Numbered from the stretch's first letter, positions 1-8,318 are shown. The stretch is 64,000 nucleotides of DNA from Dyadobacter linearis (GCF_907165045.1 NZ_CAJRAU010000004.1:248001-312000), one strand, 5' to 3'. Made by a program: numbers and translations. The notes: generated by a model from the letters alone, not told the origin.

Positions 1-1879
1 TGACTGACCAGACACCCGTGAATCTTTCCGTCAGCACCGGCCGGAAACGTACGCCATTTTCTTTCTGGAAATTGTCCATTAGAGTGCCTCCGGCAATTAT
101 TTTCAATGGAAAAGGGAAGTTAAAATCCAAATTCAGGCTAACTCCTTTTGAAACTGCATATCCATCAAGGTTATCGTAAATGATCTGATTGGGATCGGTG
201 TCGTAATCGGGCAGGATCCGGTTTGTGAAATGGGTATAGAAAACAGAAGCGTCAAAACCGATGAATGAGCTTCCGGTCACGATCTTTTTCACGAAATTAA
301 TATTTGCATTCCAGCTTTGCTCGGGGTTAAGTGCCTCTTTCACAATCACCTGCCGGGAGCCGGTTAATGCTGCGTGGTCTTCGGTGAACAAATTTACGAT
401 ACGGAAGCCGCGACCCACATTCAGGCGAACGACATCCGTTTGGTTAAACTTGAATTTGTAAGCGGCACGTGGCGTGAAAATGCTTCCGTGCCGGCTATTG
501 AAGTCATATCTCGCGCCAAGCAAAAGCGAATGCGGCCCCGAACGGATCTCATCCTGCACAAAAAAACCGGGCAGATAAATCTTGTCAGCGTGGTCATTTC
601 CATCGAGATAACGTGTTGCCGGAGTATTGTCGTTATAAAAGGTGTATCTGAAAGGGGTACCAATCAACAGATTATGCTTCCCGATTTCCTTGTCCCAAAG
701 CAGCTGGGCAAATGCGATTTTCTGGTCGGCTAGAAACGGCACATTCCCATAAACTGAATTCTGATGATGCGAACTGAATGAATATTGCAGGGTGATCTTT
801 TCCTCGGTAGGCAACTGATAATTTCCGAGTACTTCAAATCTGGAAGTATAAATGCTTTCTCCGTAAACTTCGTCTCCGCCGCGGAAAGACTTATTCCAGT
901 TCATTTGCCCGCCCCAGCGATCTTCATAATAGTACCGCGCAGCAATATTCGCCTGCTTGTTATTTTTTAGGTTAAATGACCATTTGTTGAAAATCGAAAT
1001 GCGTTTTTGCAAGGTAAGATCCGTGAATCCGTCACCGTTACGGTCGAGCGGATTTTGGTAATTGAAATAATTCACCCCGATCAGCGAGCTCACATTTTTT
1101 CCCGCAGTGAGCTTCATACCAAGGTCCAGATTGTAATCGAGCCAGCTGGTGCTGAATGCATCCGCTGAGAAAACAGGCGCTTTCGAAGGATTTTTGGTAA
1201 TGATATTGATCAATCCGCCCACAGCCTCCGAGCCGTAAAGTGTTGAAGCAGGGCCTTTTACAAGCTCAACTCTTTCGATTAAACTATTGGGTATCCCTGA
1301 AAGCCCGTAAACCGTGGAAAGTCCGCTCACCATCGGCATCCCGTCGATAAGCACCATCGTGTACGGACCTTCCAGGCCATTCATGTGAATATCGCCGGTA
1401 TTACAAACGTTACAATTCAGCTGCGGCCGCACGCCGTTTACGTAGCTTAGTCCTTCAAAAATACTGGGTACCGGGTTTTTATAAAGGAATTTGGCAGTGA
1501 TAATATCCACCGGCACCGGGCTGTCGAGCTTTGAAACTTCCTTCATCGTTCCCGAGATCACAACCTCGTCTAATGCATTGGCACCCGATTTCATGACGAA
1601 ATTCTTTACCAGATCCTGTTTAACGGAAACGTTTTTCTCGGTGATCGTGGGCATTGAAATATAGCTGACCCTGATCGTATACGTTCCGCTCGGGATATCT
1701 GAAATGCGATAATTGCCCAAAGTATCTGCCGTGGTACCGATTTTAAGCTGGTCAATATAAACCGACGCGCCGAATGCACTTTCAGACTGGCCTTCCAGTG
1801 AAATTTTTCCCGAAAGCACAAATTGCGCCTGAGAAGCCGAGGTTAAGATGCACAGAATGAATAGTATGTATAGCTTCAT
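1..1879 (-). CDS. TonB-dependent outer-membrane receptor (C-terminus beyond window)
   Basis: Outer-membrane beta-barrel that would import a substrate with TonB/ExbBD energy. Reading from the ATG at 1879, a signal peptide (about residues 1-19) is followed by a carboxypeptidase-regulatory-like domain (about 22-105), then a plug domain with NTGDIHMNGLEG, LIDGMPMVSG and VKGPASTLYGSEAVGG, and then barrel strands until the window ends at base 1. The plug carries Cys156 and Cys159 (C-N-V-C), a feature I associate with a sub-group of siderophore/colicin-type receptors in Bacteroidota. The gene is transcribed away from doxX-like 2082-2492. A DtxR/MntR-like palindrome lies at 1920-1935, so metal control is plausible. 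The substrate cannot be told from sequence. About 626 residues are present; the last barrel strands are missing only because of the window edge. Confidence 0.93.
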   Translation of the reverse strand, partial: MKLYILFILCILTSASQAQFVLSGKISLEGQSESAFGASVYIDQLKIGTTADTLGNYRISDIPSGTYTIRVSYISMPTITEKNVSVKQDLVKNFVMKSGANALDEVVISGTMKEVSKLDSPVPVDIITAKFLYKNPVPSIFEGLSYVNGVRPQLNCNVCNTGDIHMNGLEGPYTMVLIDGMPMVSGLSTVYGLSGIPNSLIERVELVKGPASTLYGSEAVGGLINIITKNPSKAPVFSADAFSTSWLDYNLDLGMKLTAGKNVSSLIGVNYFNYQNPLDRNGDGFTDLTLQKRISIFNKWSFNLKNNKQANIAARYYYEDRWGGQMNWNKSFRGGDEVYGESIYTSRFEVLGNYQLPTEEKITLQYSFSSHHQNSVYGNVPFLADQKIAFAQLLWDKEIGKHNLLIGTPFRYTFYNDNTPATRYLDGNDHADKIYLPGFFVQDEIRSGPHSLLLGARYDFNSRHGSIFTPRAAYKFKFNQTDVVRLNVGRGFRIVNLFTEDHAALTGSRQVIVKEALNPEQSWNANINFVKKIVTGSSFIGFDASVFYTHFTNRILPDYDTDPNQIIYDNLDGYAVSKGVSLNLDFNFPFPLKIIAGGTLMDNFQKENGVRFRPVLTERFTGVWSV

Positions 1880-1919
1880 AAGTGTTCAAAACTATTATTT
1901 AATTTACTCTGAAATATAA

Positions 1920-1935
1920 TTTAGGTAAATCTAAA
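1920..1935. promoter_or_regulatory. Candidate DtxR/MntR-family operator
   Basis: The 16-mer TTTAGGTAAATCTAAA has perfect 5-base inverted arms (TTTAG, CTAAA) and resembles the TTAGGT half-site family bound by DtxR/IdeR/MntR metalloregulators. It lies 41-56 bases upstream of the TonB-receptor start at 1879 and also upstream of the divergent DoxX gene. Binding is inferred; no regulator gene is in the window. Confidence 0.4.
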
Positions 1936-2081
1936 AATATAACTTGGCAAATAAAAATATGATTCCATGGCGACACGAAATTATTTATGAAACTATCTCG
2001 GCGGTTTCTGCGGTTAGGTGAAAAGAGTTATTTTGGCCATGAATGCGGCCAGGGATTATTTATTCACACAATAATAAATGT

Positions 2082-2492
2082 ATGTTGAAGAGATTCTTGA
2101 AACCTATTAAACTGCCCGCTTCGGCGGATTTTGGTATCCTGATCCTGCGGGTTGGTATATCCTGTTTAATGCTCACACACGGATATGCAAAGCTTTCCGG
2201 CTACCTCGGAGGCGACAGTTCTTTCGCGGATCCGATCGGTATCGGAGAAGAATTATCCAAGATCCTTACCATTCTTGCAGAATTCGGCTGCTCGATTCTG
2301 CTCATTCTGGGGTTATTCACAAGAGCCGCATTGATCCCGCTCATTATTACGATGATCGTTGTCGTATTCATCGTGCACGGACCCGATCCATTTGCCGAAA
2401 AAGAACACGCAATTTCATTTCTGATCACTTACCTGACCCTTTTCTTCACCGGGCCCGGAAAGTACTCGATCGATAATAAGTTATATAGATAA
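2082..2492 (+). CDS. DoxX family membrane protein
   Basis: Small integral membrane protein of the DoxX family (136 residues from the chosen start). Four hydrophobic segments are visible at about 18-35, 60-80, 83-101 and 112-130, with the family-typical LRVGISCLMLTHGYAKL start of helix 1 and a GPDPFAEKEHA loop before the last helix. DoxX-family proteins have been linked to thiosulfate/quinone oxidation and redox homeostasis, but most members are uncharacterised, so no reaction is assigned. An upstream in-frame ATG at 2043 would add 13 non-hydrophobic residues; the ATG at 2082 puts the protein start at the usual distance from helix 1. It is followed at once by a strong bidirectional terminator and is probably monocistronic. 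Confidence 0.85.
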   Translation: MLKRFLKPIKLPASADFGILILRVGISCLMLTHGYAKLSGYLGGDSSFADPIGIGEELSKILTILAEFGCSILLILGLFTRAALIPLIITMIVVVFIVHGPDPFAEKEHAISFLITYLTLFFTGPGKYSIDNKLYR

Positions 2493-2528
2493 AAAAAACC
2501 CGCTTCTGATCTGGAAGCGGGTTTTTTT
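2491..2528. terminator. Bidirectional rho-independent terminator
   Basis: An 8-bp perfect GC-rich stem (CCCGCTTC at 2499-2506, GAAGCGGG at 2514-2521) with a 7-base loop is flanked by A8 on the left and T7 on the right. It can end transcription from doxX-like (+) and from the convergent aldo/keto reductase (-). Confidence 0.9.
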
Positions 2529-3500
2529 CTATTGTGACCATTGGGTCGGCTGCCTGTCCCAGCGGTGGGTTTTCAGTTTTTCAGCTATTTCGGGGGAAAG
2601 TGCGTTTCCGTCGCTTACGGCTACATTTGATCTTACGTGCGGTAATTTCCGCATGCCGGGAATCGTAGTATGTACGTCCGGATTATTAAGGATGAAACGC
2701 AATGCGAGTTCCGGCATCGTCATACCAGCCGGAATATCGGCTTTCAATGCTTCTGCGTGATCTACGCTGGAATTCAGGTTTTCTGGAACGAAATAAGTGG
2801 ATCTCCAATCGTCGGCCGGGAAAACGGTTTCCTTTGTTAAAGTACCCGTGAGAGTACCTTCGTCGAAAGGAACGCGCGCGATCACGGCAATATCTTTTTC
2901 GCGGCACAGCGGGAAGAGGTTGTCTTCCGGCGCCTGGTCGAAAATATTGTAGATCACCTGTACAGCATCTATCAGCCCGGTTTTTAAAGTTTCCAATGCA
3001 TTATCCGGCTCCCAGCGGTTGATACTGATTCCCCAGGCGCCTACTTTACCTTCCCGAGTCAGTTTTTGGATCGCCTCTTTCCATTCATCTTCCTGCGCCC
3101 AGTTATCTTCCCAAACGTGAAACTGTAACAGGTCGATCTGCTCGGTACCGAGGTTTTGCAGGCTTTTCTCTGTGTATTCAATAATATAATCCGCAGGAAA
3201 AACATCGGCGAGCTTAAACTCCGGCTTCGAAGGCCAGGTGCGGTTTTTCGGCGGGATTTTCGTGGCGGCGTATATTTTTTTGTCAGGATATCTTTTGATA
3301 AGGTCTCCCAGAATGCGCTCGCTCAATCCTTCTCCGTATCCCCAGGCAGTATCAAAAAAGTTTACACCCGATTCCACGGCCAGATTCAATGAATCATCGG
3401 TCTCTTTGCGGTCGGAGCCGGTCCAGCCTGCGAGCCCCCACATACCATATCCAATTTCACTGACTTGCCAGTTTGTGCGTCCAAAACGACGGTATTGCAT
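2529..3500 (-). CDS. Aldo/keto reductase
   Basis: Cytoplasmic NADPH-dependent oxidoreductase of the aldo/keto reductase superfamily, a (beta/alpha)8 barrel of 323 residues, the normal family length. The catalytic tetrad is recognisable: Asp50 and Tyr55 in FFDTAWGYGEG, Lys81 in AATKIPP, and His128 in LLQFHVWED. The C-terminal cofactor loop with IPGMRKLPHVRSN fits the family. The start at 3500 (MQYRRFGRT) is chosen over an in-frame ATG at 3539 because it begins exactly at the conserved N-terminal strand. The physiological carbonyl substrate is unknown. It converges on the DoxX gene and shares its terminator. Confidence 0.93.
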   Translation of the reverse strand: MQYRRFGRTNWQVSEIGYGMWGLAGWTGSDRKETDDSLNLAVESGVNFFDTAWGYGEGLSERILGDLIKRYPDKKIYAATKIPPKNRTWPSKPEFKLADVFPADYIIEYTEKSLQNLGTEQIDLLQFHVWEDNWAQEDEWKEAIQKLTREGKVGAWGISINRWEPDNALETLKTGLIDAVQVIYNIFDQAPEDNLFPLCREKDIAVIARVPFDEGTLTGTLTKETVFPADDWRSTYFVPENLNSSVDHAEALKADIPAGMTMPELALRFILNNPDVHTTIPGMRKLPHVRSNVAVSDGNALSPEIAEKLKTHRWDRQPTQWSQ

Positions 3501-3637
3501 TGTGTTTTTGTTTAGTGTTCCGGGTTTAAAGGAAAGCATAGAACCTTTTTAATGCAATAGAAATACATTTGTATTGTTTTAATTTAAATCCGGCGCTGGC
3601 CGGAATACAAACCAATCTGTTCGGGGAAAGAGGATTC

Positions 3638-4417
3638 ATGACAAAAATGTTTTTGATGACAGTTAAAAGAGTGGCTGGGCTGCTGTTGATCGTCAGTATT
3701 TCAGCCTTTATTAATGAAAGTGAATCTTCCACACCACTAGCCGACTATTGCGCCGCATTCAATCAGGTACAGCTTGATATCCGCGACGGCGCTATTTCAC
3801 CCGATTCTGCCCGGAATGCTTTCAGTGAAATCATGCGGAATATCCGAAAAATAGTAAAGCCCGACACCTGCCGCGGCATCGACTCCGCCTATTTCGTTTA
3901 TCCCGTCGAATCCTATTTGCCCAGGGAATCCGTCGGTTCGAGAGGAAGAGGATTTCGGCCAAATGGTTTTGATCTATTTGATCGGGAAGTAGCCGGCAGC
4001 CACCCTGCACATGATCTTTTTGTAAGAGATAAAGACCAGGATAACCTCGATGACAGAACGTGGAAGCCTATTAACGTCCTTTCATTTTCATCAGGAATAG
4101 TATTGGCCACCGAAACCGGCTGGAAATACGACAGCGAACTCCGCGGCGGAAACTGGATCTGGGTTTACGATCCCTGCCTCGACGGGCTGTTTTACTACGC
4201 ACATAACAATATCGTGGAAGTGCAACCCGGGCAAAGCATAAAAGCGGGCGATAAAATTGCCGAAATGGGACGCAGCGGCTATAATGCTTATAAGAAACGC
4301 TCGCCTACGCATGTGCATTTAATGTACCTGCAATTGGATAGTTTAGGTATGCCCGAGCCTTATGATACCTACGAGTGGTTGTTGCAGGCTGTGGTAAAAA
4401 GCGATCCTGAGATGTAA
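3638..4417 (+). CDS. M23 family metallopeptidase (LytM-like), secreted
   Basis: Zinc endopeptidase of the M23/LytM family, expected to cut peptidoglycan cross-bridges or peptide stems in the periplasm. From the ATG at 3638 (preceded by GGGGAAAGAGG, a better ribosome site than usual here) there is a hydrophobic export segment (about residues 8-24). The zinc motifs are complete: H-x3-D at His122/Asp126 (SHPAHD), and H-x-H at 225-227 (THVHLMYL), with GLFYYAHNN between them and the GQSIKAGDKIAEMGRSG strand typical of the fold. An earlier in-frame ATG at 3569 would add 23 residues before the signal sequence and is less likely. Length 259 residues. The gene stands alone; the next gene starts 65 bases on. 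Confidence 0.88.
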   Translation: MTKMFLMTVKRVAGLLLIVSISAFINESESSTPLADYCAAFNQVQLDIRDGAISPDSARNAFSEIMRNIRKIVKPDTCRGIDSAYFVYPVESYLPRESVGSRGRGFRPNGFDLFDREVAGSHPAHDLFVRDKDQDNLDDRTWKPINVLSFSSGIVLATETGWKYDSELRGGNWIWVYDPCLDGLFYYAHNNIVEVQPGQSIKAGDKIAEMGRSGYNAYKKRSPTHVHLMYLQLDSLGMPEPYDTYEWLLQAVVKSDPEM

Positions 4418-4482
4418 TTGGGATTTCGGCGGATTATCAATAAATTGTAGCTCACTCAGTTACTATTTCCTAACCCAATTTT

Positions 4483-5769
4483 ATGAATAATCGCCGTTCC
4501 TTTTTCAGAAAGAGCGCTGCCCTCGGCATGGGCGCGTTCGGTATTGACAGCCTTTTTAACCAACTCCACGCAGAGCATTTCAGCAACGCGGAAAAATACT
4601 GGAAAGCCGACAGTAACGACAATGAAGATTACTGGTCCGTGATTCAGGACGCTTACACAGCCAGCAAGAGTGAAATTATCATTTTAAATAACGGCGGCGT
4701 TTCGCCTTCGCCGCTCGCAGTGCAGGAAGCTTTGGAGAAATACAACAGAGCAGCCGCGCAAGGCCCTTCCTATTATATGTGGCGCATTATGGATAAAGGC
4801 CGCGAACCTCTCCGCCAGCGCCTCGCCAAGCTCGCAGGTTGCGACGCCGAAGAAATTGCGATCAACAGAAATGCGACCGAGGCTTTAAATACCGTCATTT
4901 TCGGACTTCCGTTGCAAAAAGGGGACGAGATAATAGGCACGATCCAGGATTACCCGAATATGATCCAGGCCTGGAAACAGCGCCAAATGCGCGATGGGCT
5001 GGTTTACAAACAATTATCTTTTGATTTCCCCATTGAAAACGACGAGCAGATCGTGAAAGCATTTGCCGATGCAGTTACGCCTAATACCAAAATCATTCAC
5101 GTAACCCACATTATCAACTGGGTCGGGCAGATTATGCCGGTGAAAAAGATCTGTCAGATGGCGCATAGCAAAGGGATCGAAGTTGTCGTCGACGGAGCGC
5201 ATACTTTTGGTTTACTCGATTACAAGATACCTGATCTCGATTGCGACTATTTTGGTACCAGTCTGCACAAGTTCCTGAGCGCGCCGGTGGGCAGCGGAAT
5301 GATGTGGATTAAAAAGGATAAGATTGAGAAAATATGGCCACTGCTTTGTAATAGTCAGCCCAAAAGTGCCGATATCCGGAAATTTGAAACATTAGGCACC
5401 AGAAGCTTTCCTATCGAGCAGGCGATCGGGGAGGCGATCAATTTTCAGGAAGGGATCGGGTCGAAACGTAAACAGGAGCGGGTTCATTTTCTCAAAAAAT
5501 ACTGGGCAGAAAAAGCCGCACAGATCCCCGGTGTGAAGATCCATACTTCGTTGAAACCAGAATTTTCCTGCGCGATCGCCGGTGTAAGTGTCGACGGGAT
5601 GAAGCCGGAAGAAGTGGACGCGAAGCTCATGAAGGACCACAAGATCCACACAGTAGGTATTAACTGGGAAAATATACATTGTGTAAGGGTAACCCCGCAC
5701 GTTTATACCAAACTCAGCGATTTGGACAAGCTGGTGGGTGCATTGGAAAAAATTGCCAAGAAAGCGTAG
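4483..5769 (+). CDS. Tat-exported class V aminotransferase-fold PLP enzyme
   Basis: Pyridoxal-phosphate enzyme of the class V aminotransferase / isopenicillin-N-epimerase-like family, 428 residues. The N-terminus carries a twin-arginine-like signal, N-R-R-S-F-F-R-K followed by a weakly hydrophobic alanine/glycine stretch, so export in folded form with its cofactor is likely. The predicted Schiff-base lysine is Lys263 in GTSLHKFLSAPVG; VVDGAHTFGLLD supplies the PLP-binding Asp and the preceding histidine motif ITHIINWVG is also in place. Members of this family act as epimerases, desulfurases or hydrolases on amino acids; the substrate here is unknown. A terminator follows at 5792-5830, so it is probably its own transcription unit. 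Confidence 0.88.
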   Translation: MNNRRSFFRKSAALGMGAFGIDSLFNQLHAEHFSNAEKYWKADSNDNEDYWSVIQDAYTASKSEIIILNNGGVSPSPLAVQEALEKYNRAAAQGPSYYMWRIMDKGREPLRQRLAKLAGCDAEEIAINRNATEALNTVIFGLPLQKGDEIIGTIQDYPNMIQAWKQRQMRDGLVYKQLSFDFPIENDEQIVKAFADAVTPNTKIIHVTHIINWVGQIMPVKKICQMAHSKGIEVVVDGAHTFGLLDYKIPDLDCDYFGTSLHKFLSAPVGSGMMWIKKDKIEKIWPLLCNSQPKSADIRKFETLGTRSFPIEQAIGEAINFQEGIGSKRKQERVHFLKKYWAEKAAQIPGVKIHTSLKPEFSCAIAGVSVDGMKPEEVDAKLMKDHKIHTVGINWENIHCVRVTPHVYTKLSDLDKLVGALEKIAKKA

Positions 5770-5791
5770 CGGCGGCACTATTTTTACGGAC

Positions 5792-5830
5792 TAAGGCATG
5801 ATCTTTCAAAGGGTTATGCCTTAATTTTTG
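5792..5830 (+). terminator. Rho-independent terminator
   Basis: Inverted repeat TAAGGCAT (5792-5799) and ATGCCTTA (5816-5823) followed by a short T-run (ATTTTTG). It ends the aminotransferase transcript 23 bases after its stop codon. Confidence 0.65.
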
Positions 5831-5966
5831 TGGAAGTACTTAAAAACCGCTGGTAAAGCATTTGTGCAATTTAACCCTGTATTATGTACCATTTGAAAGA
5901 TTATAGCAGATTACCGCTGCCAAAAAGTGTATTTTTAGATATTGTCAGCATTAAAAACCCAATAGT

Positions 5967-6581
5967 ATGACACAAATAAGAAAAGGTTCTTTTATTAAAA
6001 GCGTGAAGGATATCAGTATCGGAGGCGCACTGGCTATTGCATTGCTCTCGGGCATTTCGCTGGGCAGCTGCTCTTCCAATGAGGAGGATGAAGCGGCTTA
6101 CAGCTACGAGGAGACCACTTTTACAAAAGGAATCCGCTCGCATATTAAAGAAGTAAAACCAGGAGAATTCAAGATCATCAGCGAAGATAATGTACCGCCA
6201 GACAGCTCAGGCGCAGTAGTGACATACCTCGACGGGCATTCGGACAACCTGAGCCCGGAAGCTGCGAAAGCGTTGATCGATGAGGAAATCCGTACAAATC
6301 AATCTTCCGTTGGTCATCACAGCGGCTTGTCGACCATGCTGCTTTATGGCGGAATGGGCTATTTGCTGGGCCGGAATAATAATAACGGGTACATCAACAA
6401 TTACCGGAATTCCGGCGGAGCCAACGCAAGCGGAGTTTACAGTAACCCGGCAGCTTACCAAAAATCACAGAATACTTTCAGGCAGGTTGACGCTTCGCGT
6501 ACCACGCGGACAGTGAATACCCGCCCAAGTGGAGGCAGAAAAGGATTTTTTGGACGCTCCTCATCGAGAAGCGGAGGCTAA
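5967..6581 (+). CDS. UPF0323-like lipoprotein
   Basis: Predicted lipoprotein of 204 residues: basic N-terminus, hydrophobic stretch (about 16-34) and lipobox L-G-S-C with lipid-accepting Cys35. The mature part has an acidic start, a compact domain (about 50-115), then a GGMGYLLGRNNNNGY segment and a low-complexity Gly/Ser/Arg-rich tail ending in GRSSSRSGG. The layout and the gene that follows 12 bases later (a glutathionylspermidine-synthase-like enzyme) match the UPF0323 lipoprotein pair known from Helicobacter/Campylobacter, and are reminiscent of the E. coli ygiB-ygiC pair. Function is unknown. Proline- and glycine-rich tail suggests an unstructured surface or peptidoglycan-interacting segment (inference). 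Confidence 0.75.
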   Translation: MTQIRKGSFIKSVKDISIGGALAIALLSGISLGSCSSNEEDEAAYSYEETTFTKGIRSHIKEVKPGEFKIISEDNVPPDSSGAVVTYLDGHSDNLSPEAAKALIDEEIRTNQSSVGHHSGLSTMLLYGGMGYLLGRNNNNGYINNYRNSGGANASGVYSNPAAYQKSQNTFRQVDASRTTRTVNTRPSGGRKGFFGRSSSRSGG

Positions 6582-6593
6582 ACGAAATTTGAA

Positions 6594-7766
6594 ATGGTAG
6601 AAACTAGAACATTGGTAGACGGTCCTGAACGTGCGCTTCAAAATGCCGGCTGGGACTGGATGTTGGGGACAGATACTGTCCCTTATGTTGTTAACGACGT
6701 AGTGATAATCAGGGAAGAGCTGGCGAATCAATATTATGACGCTGCCAATACCTTATATGATATGCTGGTCGAAGCCGGGCAGTATGTATTTGATAATAAG
6801 ATTTACAAGGATCTCGGAATACCTGAGAACCTCATCGAGCTGATCGAGCTTTCCTGGGAAGACGACCGGCATATTCATTTATACGGGCGTTTTGACCTGG
6901 CCGGCGGATTTGACAACGATCAGATCAAGCTGATCGAATTCAATGCCGATACTGCTACCTGCATTCCCGAAACTTCCGTGGTACAGTGGGCGCATTTGCG
7001 CATGAACGGGCTCGACGAAGCGAAGCAGTTCAATACCCTTTATGAAACGCTGGTAGGGCAGTTTCAATACCTGAAAGATGCGAACCCGGACCTGACACCT
7101 TCGATCCTTTTCTCAACCATGCGGGATTTTCCCGAGGACGAGACGAATGTAGCAGTACTGGCCGCCGCAGCAAGTGAGGCAGGTTTTGATACCGAATTTG
7201 CTTATATCGACGATGTGGAGTTTTCAAACGGTGACGGGATTTTCTTTCAGGATACGACGACAGGGGAATTTGTCCGCTTCGATTTCTGGTTCAAACTCGT
7301 TCCTTGGGAATACATCGGTACGGACGAGCCCGAACTGGCCGGAATGCTGACCCAAATTGTCAGAAACCGGAAAGCAGTCATTCTGAATCCGGCGTATACA
7401 CTGTTGTTCCAATCCAAATACATTTTAAAAGTTTTGTGGGATTTGTACCCTTACCATCCTCTTTTACTGCAAACGGAACGTTATGCGCTGCCGCACAAGC
7501 AGTCGGTGAGCAAAGTTTTATTTGGACGTGAAGGTGCCAATGTTTCCATCCTGGAAAAAGGAGGCGCTGTATTGGAGCAGGTCGAAGGTGAATATGGTAA
7601 GCAGGCGAAGATCTACCAGGAGTATTTCCCGTTTCCGGCTGATGCAGAGGGAAAAAATTATCAGGCAGGTGTATTTTACGTTGGCGAAGCTTGTGCGCTG
7701 GGTTTGCGGCGCGGGGGAAATATCCTGGACAATACCGCGCAGTTTATCGGGCACGTAGTTGAGTAG
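6594..7766 (+). CDS. Glutathionylspermidine synthase-family ATP-grasp enzyme
   Basis: ATP-grasp ligase of 390 residues related to the C-terminal synthetase domain of glutathionylspermidine synthase (Gsp/YgiC/YjfC family). Recognisable blocks are the N-terminal RALQNAGWDWMLG, the nucleotide/metal-site stretch LIEFNADTATCIPETS (about 119-134), and the C-terminal LKVLWDLYPYHPLLL and GREGANVSIL segments. Family members couple ATP hydrolysis to amide-bond formation between a carboxylate and an amine, but stand-alone YgiC/YjfC homologues are not shown to make glutathionylspermidine, so the product is uncertain. No amidase domain is present. It is 12 bases downstream of the lipoprotein 5967-6581 and surely in the same operon; that pairing is conserved in distant phyla. 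Confidence 0.85.
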   Translation: MVETRTLVDGPERALQNAGWDWMLGTDTVPYVVNDVVIIREELANQYYDAANTLYDMLVEAGQYVFDNKIYKDLGIPENLIELIELSWEDDRHIHLYGRFDLAGGFDNDQIKLIEFNADTATCIPETSVVQWAHLRMNGLDEAKQFNTLYETLVGQFQYLKDANPDLTPSILFSTMRDFPEDETNVAVLAAAASEAGFDTEFAYIDDVEFSNGDGIFFQDTTTGEFVRFDFWFKLVPWEYIGTDEPELAGMLTQIVRNRKAVILNPAYTLLFQSKYILKVLWDLYPYHPLLLQTERYALPHKQSVSKVLFGREGANVSILEKGGAVLEQVEGEYGKQAKIYQEYFPFPADAEGKNYQAGVFYVGEACALGLRRGGNILDNTAQFIGHVVE

Positions 7767-7829
7767 CCTGGTTTCTATCGCTTGTTAGTCAGTTTGTTGT
7801 AAATACTGTAAACCTCAATATCCTCATAA

Positions 7830-7865
7830 TCGACCGCAGGCTAACATATTCGACCGTTGGCTAAA
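7830..7865. repeat. Two 16-bp direct repeats, 20-bp period, upstream of small gene
   Basis: TCGACCGCAGGCTAAC (7830-7845) and TCGACCGTTGGCTAAA (7850-7865) match at 13 of 16 positions with a 20-bp period, roughly two helical turns, ending 61 bases before the start of the 7927 gene. Same-face direct repeats in a promoter region suggest binding of a dimeric activator; the factor is unknown. Confidence 0.55.
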
Positions 7866-7926
7866 CTTTATGAAGAAAAATAAGTTCGTGATGTAATGTT
7901 TGCAAATATTCTTAAACGTAGCCGTT

Positions 7927-8259
7927 ATGATACACGAAAAAATTTTTCATCTAAAAAGTGGCAGGGAAGTTAAAGTAGTCGTCAAAGGCTATTTTCTGAA
8001 TGACAATCCGCAGGTTAGTACTGACTATGAAGTTTTTATAAAAGACCCCAAAGAGACATTCTTCCGTACACCGATCGGTGCAAATCATCCTCAATATTGG
8101 AAAATGCGACGATCGACACCGCAGCAAGCGAAAGTGCTGCTACTTGAATACAGCGGAATATCCCAGAGGCAGGTTAGTCAGGCAATTGCGGAATTCAACA
8201 AGATTGCTACCTTTCCTCCCGCACAGATTGGGCTGCATTATGAAAATGAGCTTGTGTAA
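7927..8259 (+). CDS. Conserved-looking small hypothetical protein
   Basis: A 110-residue soluble protein without signal peptide or membrane segment. I do not recognise the family. It begins MIHEKIFHLKSGREVKVVVKG, alternates short predicted strands in the first half (KVVVKGYFL, YEVFIKDP) and ends with an amphipathic helix (SQRQVSQAIAEFNKIAT). An in-frame ATG at 7900 would add nine residues, but 7927 gives a cleaner start (MIHEK) and is preferred. It is a single-gene unit: a direct-repeat region lies upstream (7830-7865) and a terminator follows directly. Codon use is like that of its neighbours. Confidence 0.7.
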   Translation: MIHEKIFHLKSGREVKVVVKGYFLNDNPQVSTDYEVFIKDPKETFFRTPIGANHPQYWKMRRSTPQQAKVLLLEYSGISQRQVSQAIAEFNKIATFPPAQIGLHYENELV

Positions 8260-8281
8260 GAGAAATACAAAACATATATGT

Positions 8282-8317
8282 AAACCGGCATCTACACGAG
8301 TAGTGCCGGTTTTTTTT
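8282..8317 (+). terminator. Rho-independent terminator
   Basis: Inverted arms AAACCGGCA (8282-8290) and TGCCGGTTT (8304-8312) followed by a T-run to 8317. It lies between the convergent genes 7927-8259 and 8319-8660. Confidence 0.85.
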
Positions 8318-8318
8318 A

